A program made the translations under genes and the position numbers. Under the pieces are notes generated by a model, which ran no database searches, was not told the DNA's origin, and saw only the letters and a list, made by a program, of their open reading frames with translations. From UBA11524 sp963642705 (lineage in GTDB: Bacteria > Bacillota > Clostridia > Christensenellales > Aristaeellaceae), in assembly GCA_963642705.1 (NCBI GenBank), contig CAVIHU010000005.1, positions 1-64,000 on the forward strand: 64,000 bases of DNA, written 5' to 3'. Shown in pieces: positions 35,405-44,288 of the stretch (within the stretch, counting starts at the first letter, position 1; each line of letters opens with the position of its first letter).

Positions 35405-35433
35405 TTGCTTTTTCTGCCGTTGTGCTGTAAAAT
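35405..35433 (+). promoter_or_regulatory. Promoter of the DUF2232-rplI-dnaB operon
   Basis: TTGCTT (35405-35410), a 17-base spacer and TAAAAT (35428-35433), 28 bases before the first start codon. Confidence 0.6.
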
Positions 35434-35460
35434 AAAAGAGCTGTAAGGAGTGTGAAGATC

Positions 35461-36549
35461 ATGGCAGCAATGCTTGCCGCGAGGCAGCGTAAAACCGAGT
35501 TCCTGCATACCGCGGCGGCAATTGTCCTCTTCGGCGTGATTGCGGCGACGAAAAGCACGTTTCTTGCCGGTGTGATGCTGGCGCTGATGCCCTTTGTCAC
35601 CGCCGGAAGCGTTTCAAAAGACTTCTTCGCTTTGGGGGATGATCCCTCGAAGCGCGACTGGCTATGGCCGATGAAGGCGCTGCTTTGCATCCCGTTTGCG
35701 CTGTGCCTGCTTTTGCTCCCGAAGCTGTTCCTGCCGGCCGGGTGCGTGTGGCTGCTGGGCAGCGCGGTATCGCTGTTCCTGCCGGAAAGGGCGCTTGCCG
35801 GTAAGCGGACAGCCATGTACTGGGCAGCCGTGTGCACGGCGGCGATCGCAGCGATGCTGGTCATGCTGCTGGAACGGTATCGGGCGTACGGCGACATGTA
35901 TGAAGGGCTGTCATATGACATCATGTCGCTGTATATGAACGACCTGACGCGACCGCAGCTGCTCTACAATGCGTATCTGTCGGGGCTTGCGTCGCTGGAC
36001 GGCGAACGCGCGCTGGCGCTGACGGCGTGGATCAAGCTGACGGGGCTGGTTTCCCTGATTCCCGAGGACATCCTGTCGCAGCTGGAAAGCAGCTTCCGCA
36101 CAACCATCGAGCTGGCGCTGCCGTCCGTTGTGCCGGACCTGATGGTCAAGGGAACGATGACGTTTGCGCTGATCATGATGCTCATCCGTCAGAAGCAGGA
36201 AACAACACCGAGCATTCCGCCGGCGACAGCATGGTATATGCCGACCGGCTTCGGCATTGGGATGGGCGTGTTCCTGGTGCTCAGCGCCATTCAGTACATG
36301 ACGGACAATGGCACGGTCGCGATGATGACCTCGATGATGGGCAGCGTTGCTTTCTGGGCGTTTGCGATTCAGGGCGTTGCCATGAACAGCGCGATTCTCA
36401 AGAAGATGAACACCAGCCGGACGCGCCGCAAGGTGATTGCGGTGATCACCGTGCTGTTCATCCCGATCATCGCAGTGCTGTGGGGGATTATGGATCAGCT
36501 GCGCGACCCGCGGGGGCTCCGCAAGGATATGCGCAACGAGGACGAATAA
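35461..36549 (+). CDS. DUF2232 (YybS-like) membrane protein
   Basis: The 362-residue polytopic protein has about 8-9 membrane segments. The DUF2232 family (Bacillus YybS) is found just upstream of gdpP-rplI-dnaC in many Firmicutes; its function is unknown. Here rplI follows directly and no gdpP lies between. ATG 35461 is used because TAAGGAG (35444-35450) is 10 bases upstream; the GTG at 35452 is too near. An internal acidic soluble stretch (DMYEGLSYDIMSLYM) lies between segments. Confidence 0.8.
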   Translation: MAAMLAARQRKTEFLHTAAAIVLFGVIAATKSTFLAGVMLALMPFVTAGSVSKDFFALGDDPSKRDWLWPMKALLCIPFALCLLLLPKLFLPAGCVWLLGSAVSLFLPERALAGKRTAMYWAAVCTAAIAAMLVMLLERYRAYGDMYEGLSYDIMSLYMNDLTRPQLLYNAYLSGLASLDGERALALTAWIKLTGLVSLIPEDILSQLESSFRTTIELALPSVVPDLMVKGTMTFALIMMLIRQKQETTPSIPPATAWYMPTGFGIGMGVFLVLSAIQYMTDNGTVAMMTSMMGSVAFWAFAIQGVAMNSAILKKMNTSRTRRKVIAVITVLFIPIIAVLWGIMDQLRDPRGLRKDMRNEDE

Positions 36550-36566
36550 AACTGTTTTGTACCCGA

Positions 36567-36608
36567 AACGGATTGCCCGGAACGGATTACCCGGAACGGG
36601 TTGCCCGG
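36567..36608. repeat. 14-bp tandem repeat upstream of rplI
   Basis: Three units AACGGATTGCCCGG, AACGGATTACCCGG and AACGGGTTGCCCGG run without gaps, followed by a decayed fourth. They fill the 5' spacer between the DUF2232 stop and the rplI ribosome site. Confidence 0.9.
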
Positions 36609-36636
36609 ATCGGGCTGATGAAGGAGGAATTTGGTT

Positions 36637-37089
36637 ATGAAGGTTATTCTGCTGGCGGATGTCAAGGGTGTCGGCAAAAAGGATCAGATCGTGAACGCCG
36701 CGGACGGCTATGCCCGCAACTTCCTGTTCCCCAAGAAGCTGGCGGTCGAAGCGACTGCCGGTTCAATGAAGGGCGTGGAAAAGATGCGCAAGGCGGAGGC
36801 TGACCGCGAAGCGCAGCGCCGTGCCGATGCCGAAAAGCAGGCGGCGGCCCTGCGCGGTCAGGCGATCAATATGTCCGTGAAGTGCGGCTCGCAGGGGCGC
36901 CTGTACGGCTCCATCACGAGCGCCGAGGTGGCTGAGCAGCTGAAGGCGCAGCATGGCGTCGCCGTGGACAAGCGCGATATCAAGTGCGAAAACATCCGTG
37001 CGGTCGGCGATGTGGAGATTGAGGTTCGGCTATACAAGGACATCTCTGCAAAAATGAACGTGCATGTTGAGGCTGCTCCGGCGAAGTGA
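36637..37089 (+). CDS. rplI: 50S ribosomal protein L9
   Basis: The 150-residue protein has the N-terminal L9 domain (MKVILLADVKGVGKKDQIVN, then GYARNFLFPKKLA), a long connecting helix and a C-terminal domain with GSQGRLYGSIT. It binds 23S rRNA at the base of the L1 stalk. AAGGAGG sits seven bases before the ATG at 36637. It is 55 bases upstream of dnaB, the usual Firmicutes pairing. Confidence 0.97.
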   Translation: MKVILLADVKGVGKKDQIVNAADGYARNFLFPKKLAVEATAGSMKGVEKMRKAEADREAQRRADAEKQAAALRGQAINMSVKCGSQGRLYGSITSAEVAEQLKAQHGVAVDKRDIKCENIRAVGDVEIEVRLYKDISAKMNVHVEAAPAK

Positions 37090-37144
37090 TCTAAGGGGGC
37101 TATGGAACAGGCTGTGCTCCAAAGAAAGGAAGTGATCAGCCGGA

Positions 37145-38497
37145 ATGTCAGAATACAGAGCCGTCACACCGCCGAACAGCGTGGAGGCGGAGCAATCCGT
37201 CCTCGGTGCCATGATGCAGGATGCCAACGCCGTCCTGCAGGCAGTCGAGGCGCTTGTGCCGGAGGACTTCTATCAGCCGGCTCATCGCGCCATCTATGAA
37301 GCCATGGTTCACCTGAGCCGGAATCATAGTCCGGTCGACGTCGTGACGGTCGATACCGAGCTGACGCGCCGCGGAACGCTTGAGGGCGTCGGCGGCACCG
37401 AGTACCTGATGCGGCTGATGAGCTTCGTGCCCACGACTGCGAACGTCAAGGCGTATATCACGCTGGTGCAGGAAAAATCAACCCTGCGCAAGCTCATCAA
37501 GGCATCGCAGGAGATTTCACAGGAGTGCTACAGCCAGCAGAATCCCCTGCAGGAGACGCTGGGGCATGCGGAGAAGGCGATTTTCGACATCGTCATGAAC
37601 CGCTCCTCCGGCGAAAGCCTGATGCACGTCAAAGAGGTGCTCTACAAGACCTATGCCAACATCGAGGAGCTTGCCAAGCTCAAGGGGCAGGTCTCCGGCG
37701 TGCCGACCGGCTTCACACAGCTGGACGGGCTGCTGACGGGTCTGCACGGGGGCGAGCTGATTATCGTCGGCGCGCGTCCGTCCATGGGCAAGACTTCCTT
37801 CGCCATGAATATCGCGACCCACGCGGCCTTGTACGCAGGCAAGAGCGTCGCCGTGTTTTCTCTGGAAATGCCGCGCGAGCAGATTGCGCTGCGTATGCTG
37901 TGCTCGGACGCGCGCGTCGACATGCAGAAGGTGCGCCGCGGCATACTCGCCTCAGACGACTGGATGCGGCTTGCAAAATCCATCGGCCCGATGTCGAACG
38001 CGCCGATTTACATCGATGACACGGCAGGCATCACGCCGACGCAGCTCCGTTCGCGCTGCCGCCGCCTGATGATGGACAGGGGACTCGACCTGATTATTGT
38101 CGACTATCTCGGCCTCATGCACGCCGACGGCAAGACGGAAAACCGTCAGCTGGAGGTCAGTGAAATCAGCCGCCAGCTCAAGGCCATCGCGCTGGAGCTG
38201 AAGGTGCCGCTGATTGCCTGCGCACAGCTGTCCCGCGCCTCGACGACGCGCGACAACAAGCGCCCGGCATTGTCTGACCTGCGTGACTCCGGCTCCATCG
38301 AGCAGGACGCCGACGTCGTCATGTTCATCCACCGCGAGGCGTATTACAACCCTGAAACAGAGGACAAGAATATCGGCGAAATCATCGTCGCCAAGCAGAG
38401 AAACGGCCCGCTGAATACCGTTAAGGTCGCGTGGCTGAGCGAATATACAACGTATGCGGATCTTCCGCCGGCAGCAGAGCAGGGCGGCGGATTCTGA
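37145..38497 (+). CDS. dnaB: Replicative DNA helicase
   Basis: The 450-residue hexameric helicase has the N-terminal dimerisation domain (TPPNSVEAEQSVLGAMMQDA) and the RecA-like motor. Walker A is GARPSMGKTSFA (about residue 210), Walker B is LIIVDYLGLM, and DLRDSGSIEQDADVV is the conserved RecA-fold signature. No intein is seen; the length is standard (DnaC of Bacillus type). It acts at the replication fork. Confidence 0.97.
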   Translation: MSEYRAVTPPNSVEAEQSVLGAMMQDANAVLQAVEALVPEDFYQPAHRAIYEAMVHLSRNHSPVDVVTVDTELTRRGTLEGVGGTEYLMRLMSFVPTTANVKAYITLVQEKSTLRKLIKASQEISQECYSQQNPLQETLGHAEKAIFDIVMNRSSGESLMHVKEVLYKTYANIEELAKLKGQVSGVPTGFTQLDGLLTGLHGGELIIVGARPSMGKTSFAMNIATHAALYAGKSVAVFSLEMPREQIALRMLCSDARVDMQKVRRGILASDDWMRLAKSIGPMSNAPIYIDDTAGITPTQLRSRCRRLMMDRGLDLIIVDYLGLMHADGKTENRQLEVSEISRQLKAIALELKVPLIACAQLSRASTTRDNKRPALSDLRDSGSIEQDADVVMFIHREAYYNPETEDKNIGEIIVAKQRNGPLNTVKVAWLSEYTTYADLPPAAEQGGGF

Positions 38498-38522
38498 CAC
38501 GACACAAACCGGAGGCAACGAT

Positions 38523-39488
38523 ATGACAGTCAGCGAGCTGTATAGCAACCTGCGCATCACGGAATTCCTGCTTGTCCGCTCCGCGGATGTCAGGACGGAT
38601 AAGAACAATCGCCCCTATCTGGACATGATGCTGGCGGATAAAACCGGCGAAATCAACGCCAAGCAGTGGGAATGGAACGAATTGATGGTCGCGCCCAGGC
38701 AGGGCAGCGTCCTGAAGGTTCGCGGGACGGTGCAGGAGTATAACGGGCGCAAGCAGCTGCGCATCGAGCAGATGCGCGCCGCACTGCCGCAGGACGGTGT
38801 CGATATGACGAAGCTCGTTGCATCCGCGCCGGAAAAGCCGGAGGTCATGCGGAAGCAGATTGACGACACGGTCGATGCGTTCCAGTCGGAGGAGCTGAAG
38901 AAAATCGTCCGCGAAATGCTGCGGATGACCGGCGACAAGCTCGAATGGTTCCCCGCGGCGCAGCGGCTGCATCATGCCGAGCGCTCCGGCCTGCTCCATC
39001 ATACGACGAGCATGCTCAACCTCGCCAGGCACGTTGTCGCGGCGTATCCCTTCCTCAATGCTGATTTGCTCTATGCCGGCGTCATCCTGCACGACCTGTG
39101 CAAGACGACCGAAATGATCAGCGATGAAACGGGCACGGTCAGCGACTACTCCGCAGACGGATTGCTCATCGGTCACCTCGTGCGCTGCGTCGCAAAAATC
39201 GAGGAGGCGGCGAAGAATGTCGGCGTGACCGGCGAAACCGTGCTTTTGCTGGAGCACATGGTGCTTTCGCATCACAGCATTCCGGAATACGGCAGCCCGA
39301 AGCCGCCGATGTTCCCCGAAGCCGAGGTGCTGGCGCGCATCGATGATCTGGACGCGAAGATGAACGAGATGCAGGGCATCCTGGCACGCATTCCGGCCGG
39401 CACGTTCTCCGAAAAGGTCTGGAGTCTTGACAGAAGGCTGTATCACCCGAACTATGACGCGCTTGGTTCAGACAATCAGGCAGAATAA
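38523..39488 (+). CDS. yhaM: 3'-5' exoribonuclease, YhaM family
   Basis: The 321-residue protein joins an OB-fold (tRNA_anti) domain (residues 1-95; FLLVRSADVRTDKNNRPYLD) with an HD domain (residues 155-280; RSGLLHHTTSML and VILHDLCKT). YhaM trims RNA and some ssDNA from the 3' end. The start at 38523 follows GGAGG; it lies 25 bases after dnaB. The C-terminal part ends NYDALGSDNQAE, slightly longer than usual. Confidence 0.92.
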   Translation: MTVSELYSNLRITEFLLVRSADVRTDKNNRPYLDMMLADKTGEINAKQWEWNELMVAPRQGSVLKVRGTVQEYNGRKQLRIEQMRAALPQDGVDMTKLVASAPEKPEVMRKQIDDTVDAFQSEELKKIVREMLRMTGDKLEWFPAAQRLHHAERSGLLHHTTSMLNLARHVVAAYPFLNADLLYAGVILHDLCKTTEMISDETGTVSDYSADGLLIGHLVRCVAKIEEAAKNVGVTGETVLLLEHMVLSHHSIPEYGSPKPPMFPEAEVLARIDDLDAKMNEMQGILARIPAGTFSEKVWSLDRRLYHPNYDALGSDNQAE

Positions 39489-39519
39489 CAGACAAAGGTC
39501 GAACAAGGAGGGAACAACC

Positions 39520-40404
39520 ATGAGAAAGACGCTTCGAATCGCCGCGATGCTCAGCGCGTGCGCCCTGCTGCTGGCTGGATGCGCAAGCGAGCCGCAGACG
39601 GAGTACTCCATCAACGTAAGGACATCCGGTCAGCAGACGGACGCTTCCGGACTGACGGATGGTTCCGGACTGACGGATGGTTCCGGACTGACGGACGGCG
39701 AGACGGTTTCCGATGACTACAATCCGGAATCGGAGGAGGACGATTATGTGCCTGAATCCGGGGAAGAGGCCGCCGAGGACAATGTCGTCGAGCTGCCGAG
39801 CCTCGTCACGCAGGCGCCGACCGACACACCGATTCCGGTCATTTCCGGTCAGTATGCCGGTGCGACGCCGATTGTGATCAACCCGATCGACAAGCCGACC
39901 GCTACGCCTGTGCCGGCGCTTGTGTTCTCCTATTCGACCTATACCGTTGACAGCCTCGGTCTGACCTTCGAGGCGCCGATGGGCTGGACGGCTGACACAA
40001 CGCAGCTGAACACCTACATCCTGCGCAACCCTGACACGCGCGCGGATTACGCAGCGACGCTGACCATCACCTCGAACGGCACGAATGTCGAGTACACGAC
40101 CGACATGCTGGCGGCGGAGGTCACCGCGATGCTCAACAGCGTCAAGGAGGCAGGCTTCAGCAAGTACAGCCCGTCCAATACCGCAACGCGCAAGGGACTG
40201 TTCATGGGTGCGACAGGCGTCTATGCCAACTACAGCGGCACGCTGACCGACGGCACGGAAATCGCGGGACGTCTCGCGGCGTTCTACAAGAATGCGGTGC
40301 TCTATACGGTTCATCTGACGTATCCGAAGGCGTACACGGATACCTACAAGGATAAGGTGTACGACCATCTGCGCGATACGCTCAAGCTGGTCACGGCGCA
40401 ATAA
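39520..40404 (+). CDS. Lipoprotein of unknown function with Gly-Leu-Thr-Asp repeats
   Basis: The 294-residue product has a lipoprotein signal with the lipobox LLAGC (Cys21). A disordered acidic linker (residues 40-130) opens with three GLTDGS-type repeats and has a Thr/Pro-rich part (TPIPV, TATPVP). A C-terminal globular domain (about residues 150-294) begins FSYSTYTVDSLGLTFEAPMG and resembles PsbP/DUF1795-like folds of Gram-positive lipoproteins, a weak guess. AAGGAGGG precedes the ATG. Confidence 0.82.
   Translation: MRKTLRIAAMLSACALLLAGCASEPQTEYSINVRTSGQQTDASGLTDGSGLTDGSGLTDGETVSDDYNPESEEDDYVPESGEEAAEDNVVELPSLVTQAPTDTPIPVISGQYAGATPIVINPIDKPTATPVPALVFSYSTYTVDSLGLTFEAPMGWTADTTQLNTYILRNPDTRADYAATLTITSNGTNVEYTTDMLAAEVTAMLNSVKEAGFSKYSPSNTATRKGLFMGATGVYANYSGTLTDGTEIAGRLAAFYKNAVLYTVHLTYPKAYTDTYKDKVYDHLRDTLKLVTAQ
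39646..39699 (+). repeat. 18-bp tandem repeat in the lipoprotein linker
   Basis: Three 18-bp units of the form TCCGGACTGACGGATGGT, the third with two changes, encode the SGLTDG repeats just after the lipid anchor. Confidence 0.92.
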
Positions 40405-40409
40405 ACCGC

Positions 40410-40880
40410 ATGAGCATTTCAGAGCGCGAAAAGGCGGCGGTTCGTCTGTTTGCATCCGGTGCAAACTGTGCGCAGGCAGTGCTGATGACGTATGCCGATG
40501 TTGCCGGACTGACCGGGGAGCAGGCTGCGCGCGTGTCGTGCGGCTTAGGCGGCGGCATCGGGCGGCTGCGGGATAACTGCGGCGCGTTTTCGGCGGCGGT
40601 GATGCTCTGCGCATCGCTTGAGGGCGAGGACGGCGCGAAGAAGGAGCATCGTCCGCAGACCTACGCGCGCGTGCAAAGGGTGTATCGGGAGTTCATGGCC
40701 CAGAACGGCAGCATCTGCTGCGCGGAGCTGCTCGGGCGAGAGAAGAAGCCGGAAAAGCCTGCGCCGGAGGCACGTACAAAAGCCTATTATCAAGGTCGTC
40801 CCTGTGCGCGAATTATTCGCATGACGTGCAAAATCATTGACGAAATGATGGCGGAGCAATCCGCCGGTCAGGAGGAATGA
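40410..40880 (+). CDS. C_GCAxxG_C_C family (putative redox) protein
   Basis: The 156-residue protein carries the family pattern: SGANCAQAVL (Cys about 20), CGLGGGIGRLRDNCGAFSAAVM with the CGAxxA variant of the signature, then ICCAELLG and a C-terminal CARIIRMTC. It is thought to be a small redox or metal-binding protein; the function is unknown. It starts 5 bases after the lipoprotein stop and overlaps the next start (ATGATGA). Confidence 0.85.
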   Translation: MSISEREKAAVRLFASGANCAQAVLMTYADVAGLTGEQAARVSCGLGGGIGRLRDNCGAFSAAVMLCASLEGEDGAKKEHRPQTYARVQRVYREFMAQNGSICCAELLGREKKPEKPAPEARTKAYYQGRPCARIIRMTCKIIDEMMAEQSAGQEE

Positions 40881-42013
40881 TGAGAGCATTGATTCTGTCC
40901 ACGCACACCGGCGGCGGACATGACACTGCGGCACGCGCAGTGAATGACGCATTGACTGTTCGCGGCGTGGAATGCCGGCTGGAGGACTGCGTGGCGTTCG
41001 GAGGTCAGAGGCTGTCAACGACGGTGTCGGATGCGTATGTTGGCTTTGTCAAGGCGGCGCCGAAATCCTTCGGCAGGCTGTACAAATTCGCAAAGGCCAT
41101 CAGCACGCCCTATGTCAAATCACCCGTATACCTCTTCAACGCTGCCTACGCTGAGAAAATGGTGAAGCTGCTCGATGAATTCATGCCGGATATGGTCGTC
41201 TGCACGCACATGTTCGGCGGACAGAGCATGACGCACCTGCGCAGGCATGACGAGTACGGCGGTCTGCTCGCAATGGTCATGACGGACTATACGATTCACC
41301 CGTTTATTGAGGACATCGAGTGCGACCTGCTGTTCACGACCCGCTATGCGCTGCGTACGCCGAATCGGCTGCGTCTGCCGGAAGGCGCGTATCAGTTCAC
41401 CGGCATTCCGGTCAGCCTCTCCTGCCGCCCCTGCAACGACAAGCACGCGGCAAAGGAAGCCGCAGGGCTTGACACGACAAAGCAGGAGGTGCTGCTCGTC
41501 AGCGGCAGCATGGGTGCGGGCGATTTGCCGGGGATGATTGGGCGGATTCTGCCGGTGCTGGGCAGCAATGACCATCTGTCGGTCGTCTGCGGCAGCAACG
41601 AGGCGGCCATGCGACAGGCACGCGAGGAATTCGGGCATGACGTGCGCGTGTCCGTCTGGGGACGTGTCAATCCGCTGATACCGCTGATGGCGGCGGCGGA
41701 TGTGCTCGTCACGAAATCCGGCGGACTGACCTCTACCGAGGCGATGACCATCGGCACGGCGATTGTGATTGCGCATCCGATTGCCGGCTGCGAGACGGAA
41801 AACGCCCGAATGATGGAGGAAAAGGGGCTGGCGCTCTGGGCACATGAGGATGAAGAGCTTGCCCCGAAGGTAAGCCGGCTGCTTCGCAATCCGGCAGAGC
41901 GCGAGAAGCTGATTGCCTGTCAGCGCGCGTTCATCGACCCCGACTGCGCGCTGCATATCGCCGACATCCTGATTCGGAAAACCGCCGAGCGGATGGGCAG
42001 AAATCGGCAGTAA
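40880..42013 (+). CDS. GT28/MGDG-synthase-type glycosyltransferase
   Basis: The 377-residue GT-B enzyme has the MGDG synthase N-terminal motif LILSTHTGGGHDTAAR at residues 4-19 and a C-terminal GT28 domain (VWGRVNPLIPLMAAADVLVTKSGGLTSTEA near residue 270). Relatives (UgtP, MurG-like) add glucose or galactose to diacylglycerol for glycolipid anchors. ATG 40880 is chosen over 40877 since AGGAGG at 40870-40875 is four bases away. It closes the long plus-strand operon; AT content rises sharply after its stop. Confidence 0.9.
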   Translation: MRALILSTHTGGGHDTAARAVNDALTVRGVECRLEDCVAFGGQRLSTTVSDAYVGFVKAAPKSFGRLYKFAKAISTPYVKSPVYLFNAAYAEKMVKLLDEFMPDMVVCTHMFGGQSMTHLRRHDEYGGLLAMVMTDYTIHPFIEDIECDLLFTTRYALRTPNRLRLPEGAYQFTGIPVSLSCRPCNDKHAAKEAAGLDTTKQEVLLVSGSMGAGDLPGMIGRILPVLGSNDHLSVVCGSNEAAMRQAREEFGHDVRVSVWGRVNPLIPLMAAADVLVTKSGGLTSTEAMTIGTAIVIAHPIAGCETENARMMEEKGLALWAHEDEELAPKVSRLLRNPAEREKLIACQRAFIDPDCALHIADILIRKTAERMGRNRQ

Positions 42014-42241
42014 GCGCCGCAATCGAGAAAATGGTGGAAATCCGAATTATTGCCCCACACCGCAGCAGAAAATGCAAGGTGAGCGATCGAGTCATGTTTA
42101 TAAGGAGAAAGCATGACTCTTTCAGCTTTCGATTAAGTCGGGTAGATAATCATTGTATTGATCATGAAAGGCCATATTGGTTCGGAAATGACGGCGGCGC
42201 TTTGGGCGCTTTTCAATCCTCCTCGGTTATTGCTATGGTAG

Positions 42242-42440
42242 CTCATAGCCCTCAATGTGGCACCACTCATAGCCTTTGCTGTCGATAAGACGAATGCCAT
42301 TGAAAGCAAGCTGCGCATACGAATAGTTACACTTTTTAGGTCTTGCTTTTATTGGCGGTTCAATAGGTGCAATTATTGCCATGTATGCTTTTCGACACCA
42401 GATAAAGAAAGAATACTTCTTTGTTTGGTGTCGAAAATAA
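42242..42440 (+). pseudogene. Frameshifted DUF1294 (YsdA-like) membrane protein remnant
   Basis: Frame one reads LIALNVAPLIAFAVDKTNAI then KLRIRIVTLF, matching the DUF1294 pattern (FxxxxxDKxxAxxxxxRI). After a +1 shift near 42334, a second frame reads LGLAFIGGSIGAIIAMYAFR then HQIKKEYFF to a stop at 42440, matching the GGSxGAxxxMYxFRHxxxK half of the same domain. The N-terminus is cut by an in-frame stop at 42239. The remaining 42014-42241 and 42441-42478 show no gene. Confidence 0.75.
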
Positions 42441-42478
42441 TTATACCTTATCCCATTTAGGAGGTCAATGATTTAAAT

Positions 42479-43555
42479 ATGATGACGGTATTACAGGTTT
42501 GCGCGTACGGTGCTGATTACCCCGGGAATTTTATTGCGTCTTTGGAAGCATTAGAAGCTGCGTTAAAGGAAAAAGGGATCAAGACAATTTATGCATTTGT
42601 AGAGAAAGCAAGCGTAAAGCCGTGGTGCAAAAAAATTCAAGCCCGCACGAAAGTCTATTTTCTGCCGGAAGCCAAGGCACGTATTCTACCAAAAACATAC
42701 AGCATATTTCGCAGAATATACTGTGAAAATGTCGTGGATATAGTGCATTCCCATTTTGAACTTTATGATATTCCTGCTACAATCACAGCACCCAAAGCGA
42801 CAAAAGTTTTCTGGCACCTTCACGACCCTATTAATCCTGGCACAGGTGCGCGTCGGATTTTATGGAATCTTCAATATGGCGCCGTTGGAAAACGTGCAAG
42901 ATTGATTTCTGTTGCAGATTATTATCGAAATGCTGTAATAAAAATGGGTTTCCCGGCAAACCAAACTATTACTGTGTTAAACTGCATCAAATTGGATCGA
43001 ATTCAAGATTGCCGAAATAGCGCCGAAAAGGTTTATGACTTCCTAACCTTTGGATGGGACTTTCTGCGAAAGGGCGATGATTTGATTCTCAAAGCCTGTA
43101 CTAAGCTTGCTAAGGAAGGTTATAGCTTCCAGCTGCTGCTCAACGGAAATGAAAAGACTTGGGTAGAGTTAGGTGCATATCTTGAAGGAGAGGAACCGAG
43201 CTGGCTGATTCGGGGTGAACCTGTCTCCGATGTAAATACGCTTTTCTCTGTTTCTGGCATTTTCATTCAAGCCAGTCGGCGAGAGACGTTTTCTTATGCT
43301 GTTTGTGAAGCCGCTTATGCGGGACTCCCGGTGCTTTGTAGTGATATAGCTGGACTTGAGTGGGCGCACGACTTGCCTTCGGTAACATTTTTTGAGAACG
43401 AAAATGTAGAGCAACTCTATCTTTTGATGAAAAAATACCTGGACGGGAAACGAGGCTCCGATGCTGACATTGAGCAGAGCAGAAAACTTATCTGTGAACG
43501 TTATTCGCTGCATGCGTGGGTAAAAGAAATTATGGAACAGTATCAATTGAGTTAG
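42479..43555 (+). CDS. GT4-type glycosyltransferase in an AT-rich patch
   Basis: The 358-residue GT-B protein has an N-terminal VLQVCAYGADYPGNFIASLEAL domain and a C-terminal GT4 domain with FGWDFLRKGDDLILKA and the E-x7-E-like stretch SRRETFSYAVCEAAYAGLPV near residue 265. It probably builds a surface glycan. Its AT-rich composition differs from nearly all neighbours, and it sits between a broken DUF1294 gene and an IS30 remnant, which suggests horizontal gain. AGGAGG at 42459-42464 is 14 bases from the ATG at 42479, so the second ATG (42482) is also possible. The gene looks complete. Confidence 0.85.
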   Translation: MMTVLQVCAYGADYPGNFIASLEALEAALKEKGIKTIYAFVEKASVKPWCKKIQARTKVYFLPEAKARILPKTYSIFRRIYCENVVDIVHSHFELYDIPATITAPKATKVFWHLHDPINPGTGARRILWNLQYGAVGKRARLISVADYYRNAVIKMGFPANQTITVLNCIKLDRIQDCRNSAEKVYDFLTFGWDFLRKGDDLILKACTKLAKEGYSFQLLLNGNEKTWVELGAYLEGEEPSWLIRGEPVSDVNTLFSVSGIFIQASRRETFSYAVCEAAYAGLPVLCSDIAGLEWAHDLPSVTFFENENVEQLYLLMKKYLDGKRGSDADIEQSRKLICERYSLHAWVKEIMEQYQLS

Positions 43556-43979
43556 CGTGAATGATGTGGTAAACGTTCTGCCCAGAACGCACACCATCCG
43601 AGATGATCTTCTCTGTTCTGTAGAAGGATTCCCTGTTGAGAGGAATCCTTTCACGAGATTCTTTTAACATGGTTTCGTACCCATGCTGAGTGCGTTTTTC
43701 GACGTATAGCTTGTGCGGACATACGCAGCTGCAGTGATTGAATTGCTCGCAGCCGTTGCAGACAAAGGGCGGGCGAAGAAGCTTAGGGCAGGTTTCCTCT
43801 GCCATGGTGAAACGCTTCTCCTGCACTTCCGTGTGCTTTCGTACATCACGTGACACCGTTGTCGGATCTTTCCTGATTCGACATGCAATCGCCTTGAAGG
43901 TCATTCCACGGCTGACACACTCCTGCATTTCGATTCGATCCTGCAGGGTGAGATGCTTCTTGTACTGCTCATTTTTCAT
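43556..43979 (-). pseudogene. Truncated IS30-family transposase
   Basis: The minus-strand frame starts MKNEQYKKHLTLQDRIEMQE and continues with the IS30 HTH (GMTFKAIACRIRKDPTTVSR), a Cys-rich stretch (CNGCEQFNHCSC) and the beginning of the core (GVRSGQNVYHII), then loses homology next to the GT4 stop. About two thirds of a normal 320-350-residue transposase, including the DDE residues, is missing. A CATTTAGTC/GACTAAATG inverted repeat (about 43977-44012) lies at the 5' side. Confidence 0.85.
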
Positions 43980-44123
43980 TTAGTCTGGGGTCTCCTTTCC
44001 CGGACTAAATGCTACTTTTAAATGCAGATGTGGCATGTGCTTTGGAAATTCACTGTGGACTCCCCGCATACAAATCGCCCTGCCGCTCGGATGATCTCCT
44101 CTGCACTTCGCTTTGCCATAAGG

Positions 44124-44181
44124 ATGCTCCCTCCGGTGTAGTCTCGAAACTTTTTTCGAGTGTCTACTCCGGAGGGAGCAT
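44124..44181. repeat. Palindromic mobile-like element, copy 1
   Basis: A 58-base near-perfect inverted repeat begins ATGCTCCCTCCGG and ends CCGGAGGGAGCAT, with inner arms GTAGTCTCGAAAC / CGAGTGTCTAC and a T-rich centre. A second copy, in inverse orientation, lies at 55861-55923. The IS30 remnant is 145 bases to the left. It could be a MITE-like element or a bidirectional terminator; T-rich bases do not follow the stem. Confidence 0.9.
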
Positions 44182-44288
44182 TTCAATCATTTTGAGGCAG
44201 CCCTCTTTTTTCAGCCTATATCCTGCGGTGGGTAAAAGGCCGATTGTCCATGCACGGCGCTGAAGGCAGGCAATTCGCCTTCCGCTCC

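Noticed and set aside
43976..44012. CATTTAGTC/GACTAAATG inverted repeat as a complete IS30 terminal repeat pair
   Set aside because: Both arms are on the same side of the transposase remnant; no matching end is seen at the other side, so it cannot define an intact element.
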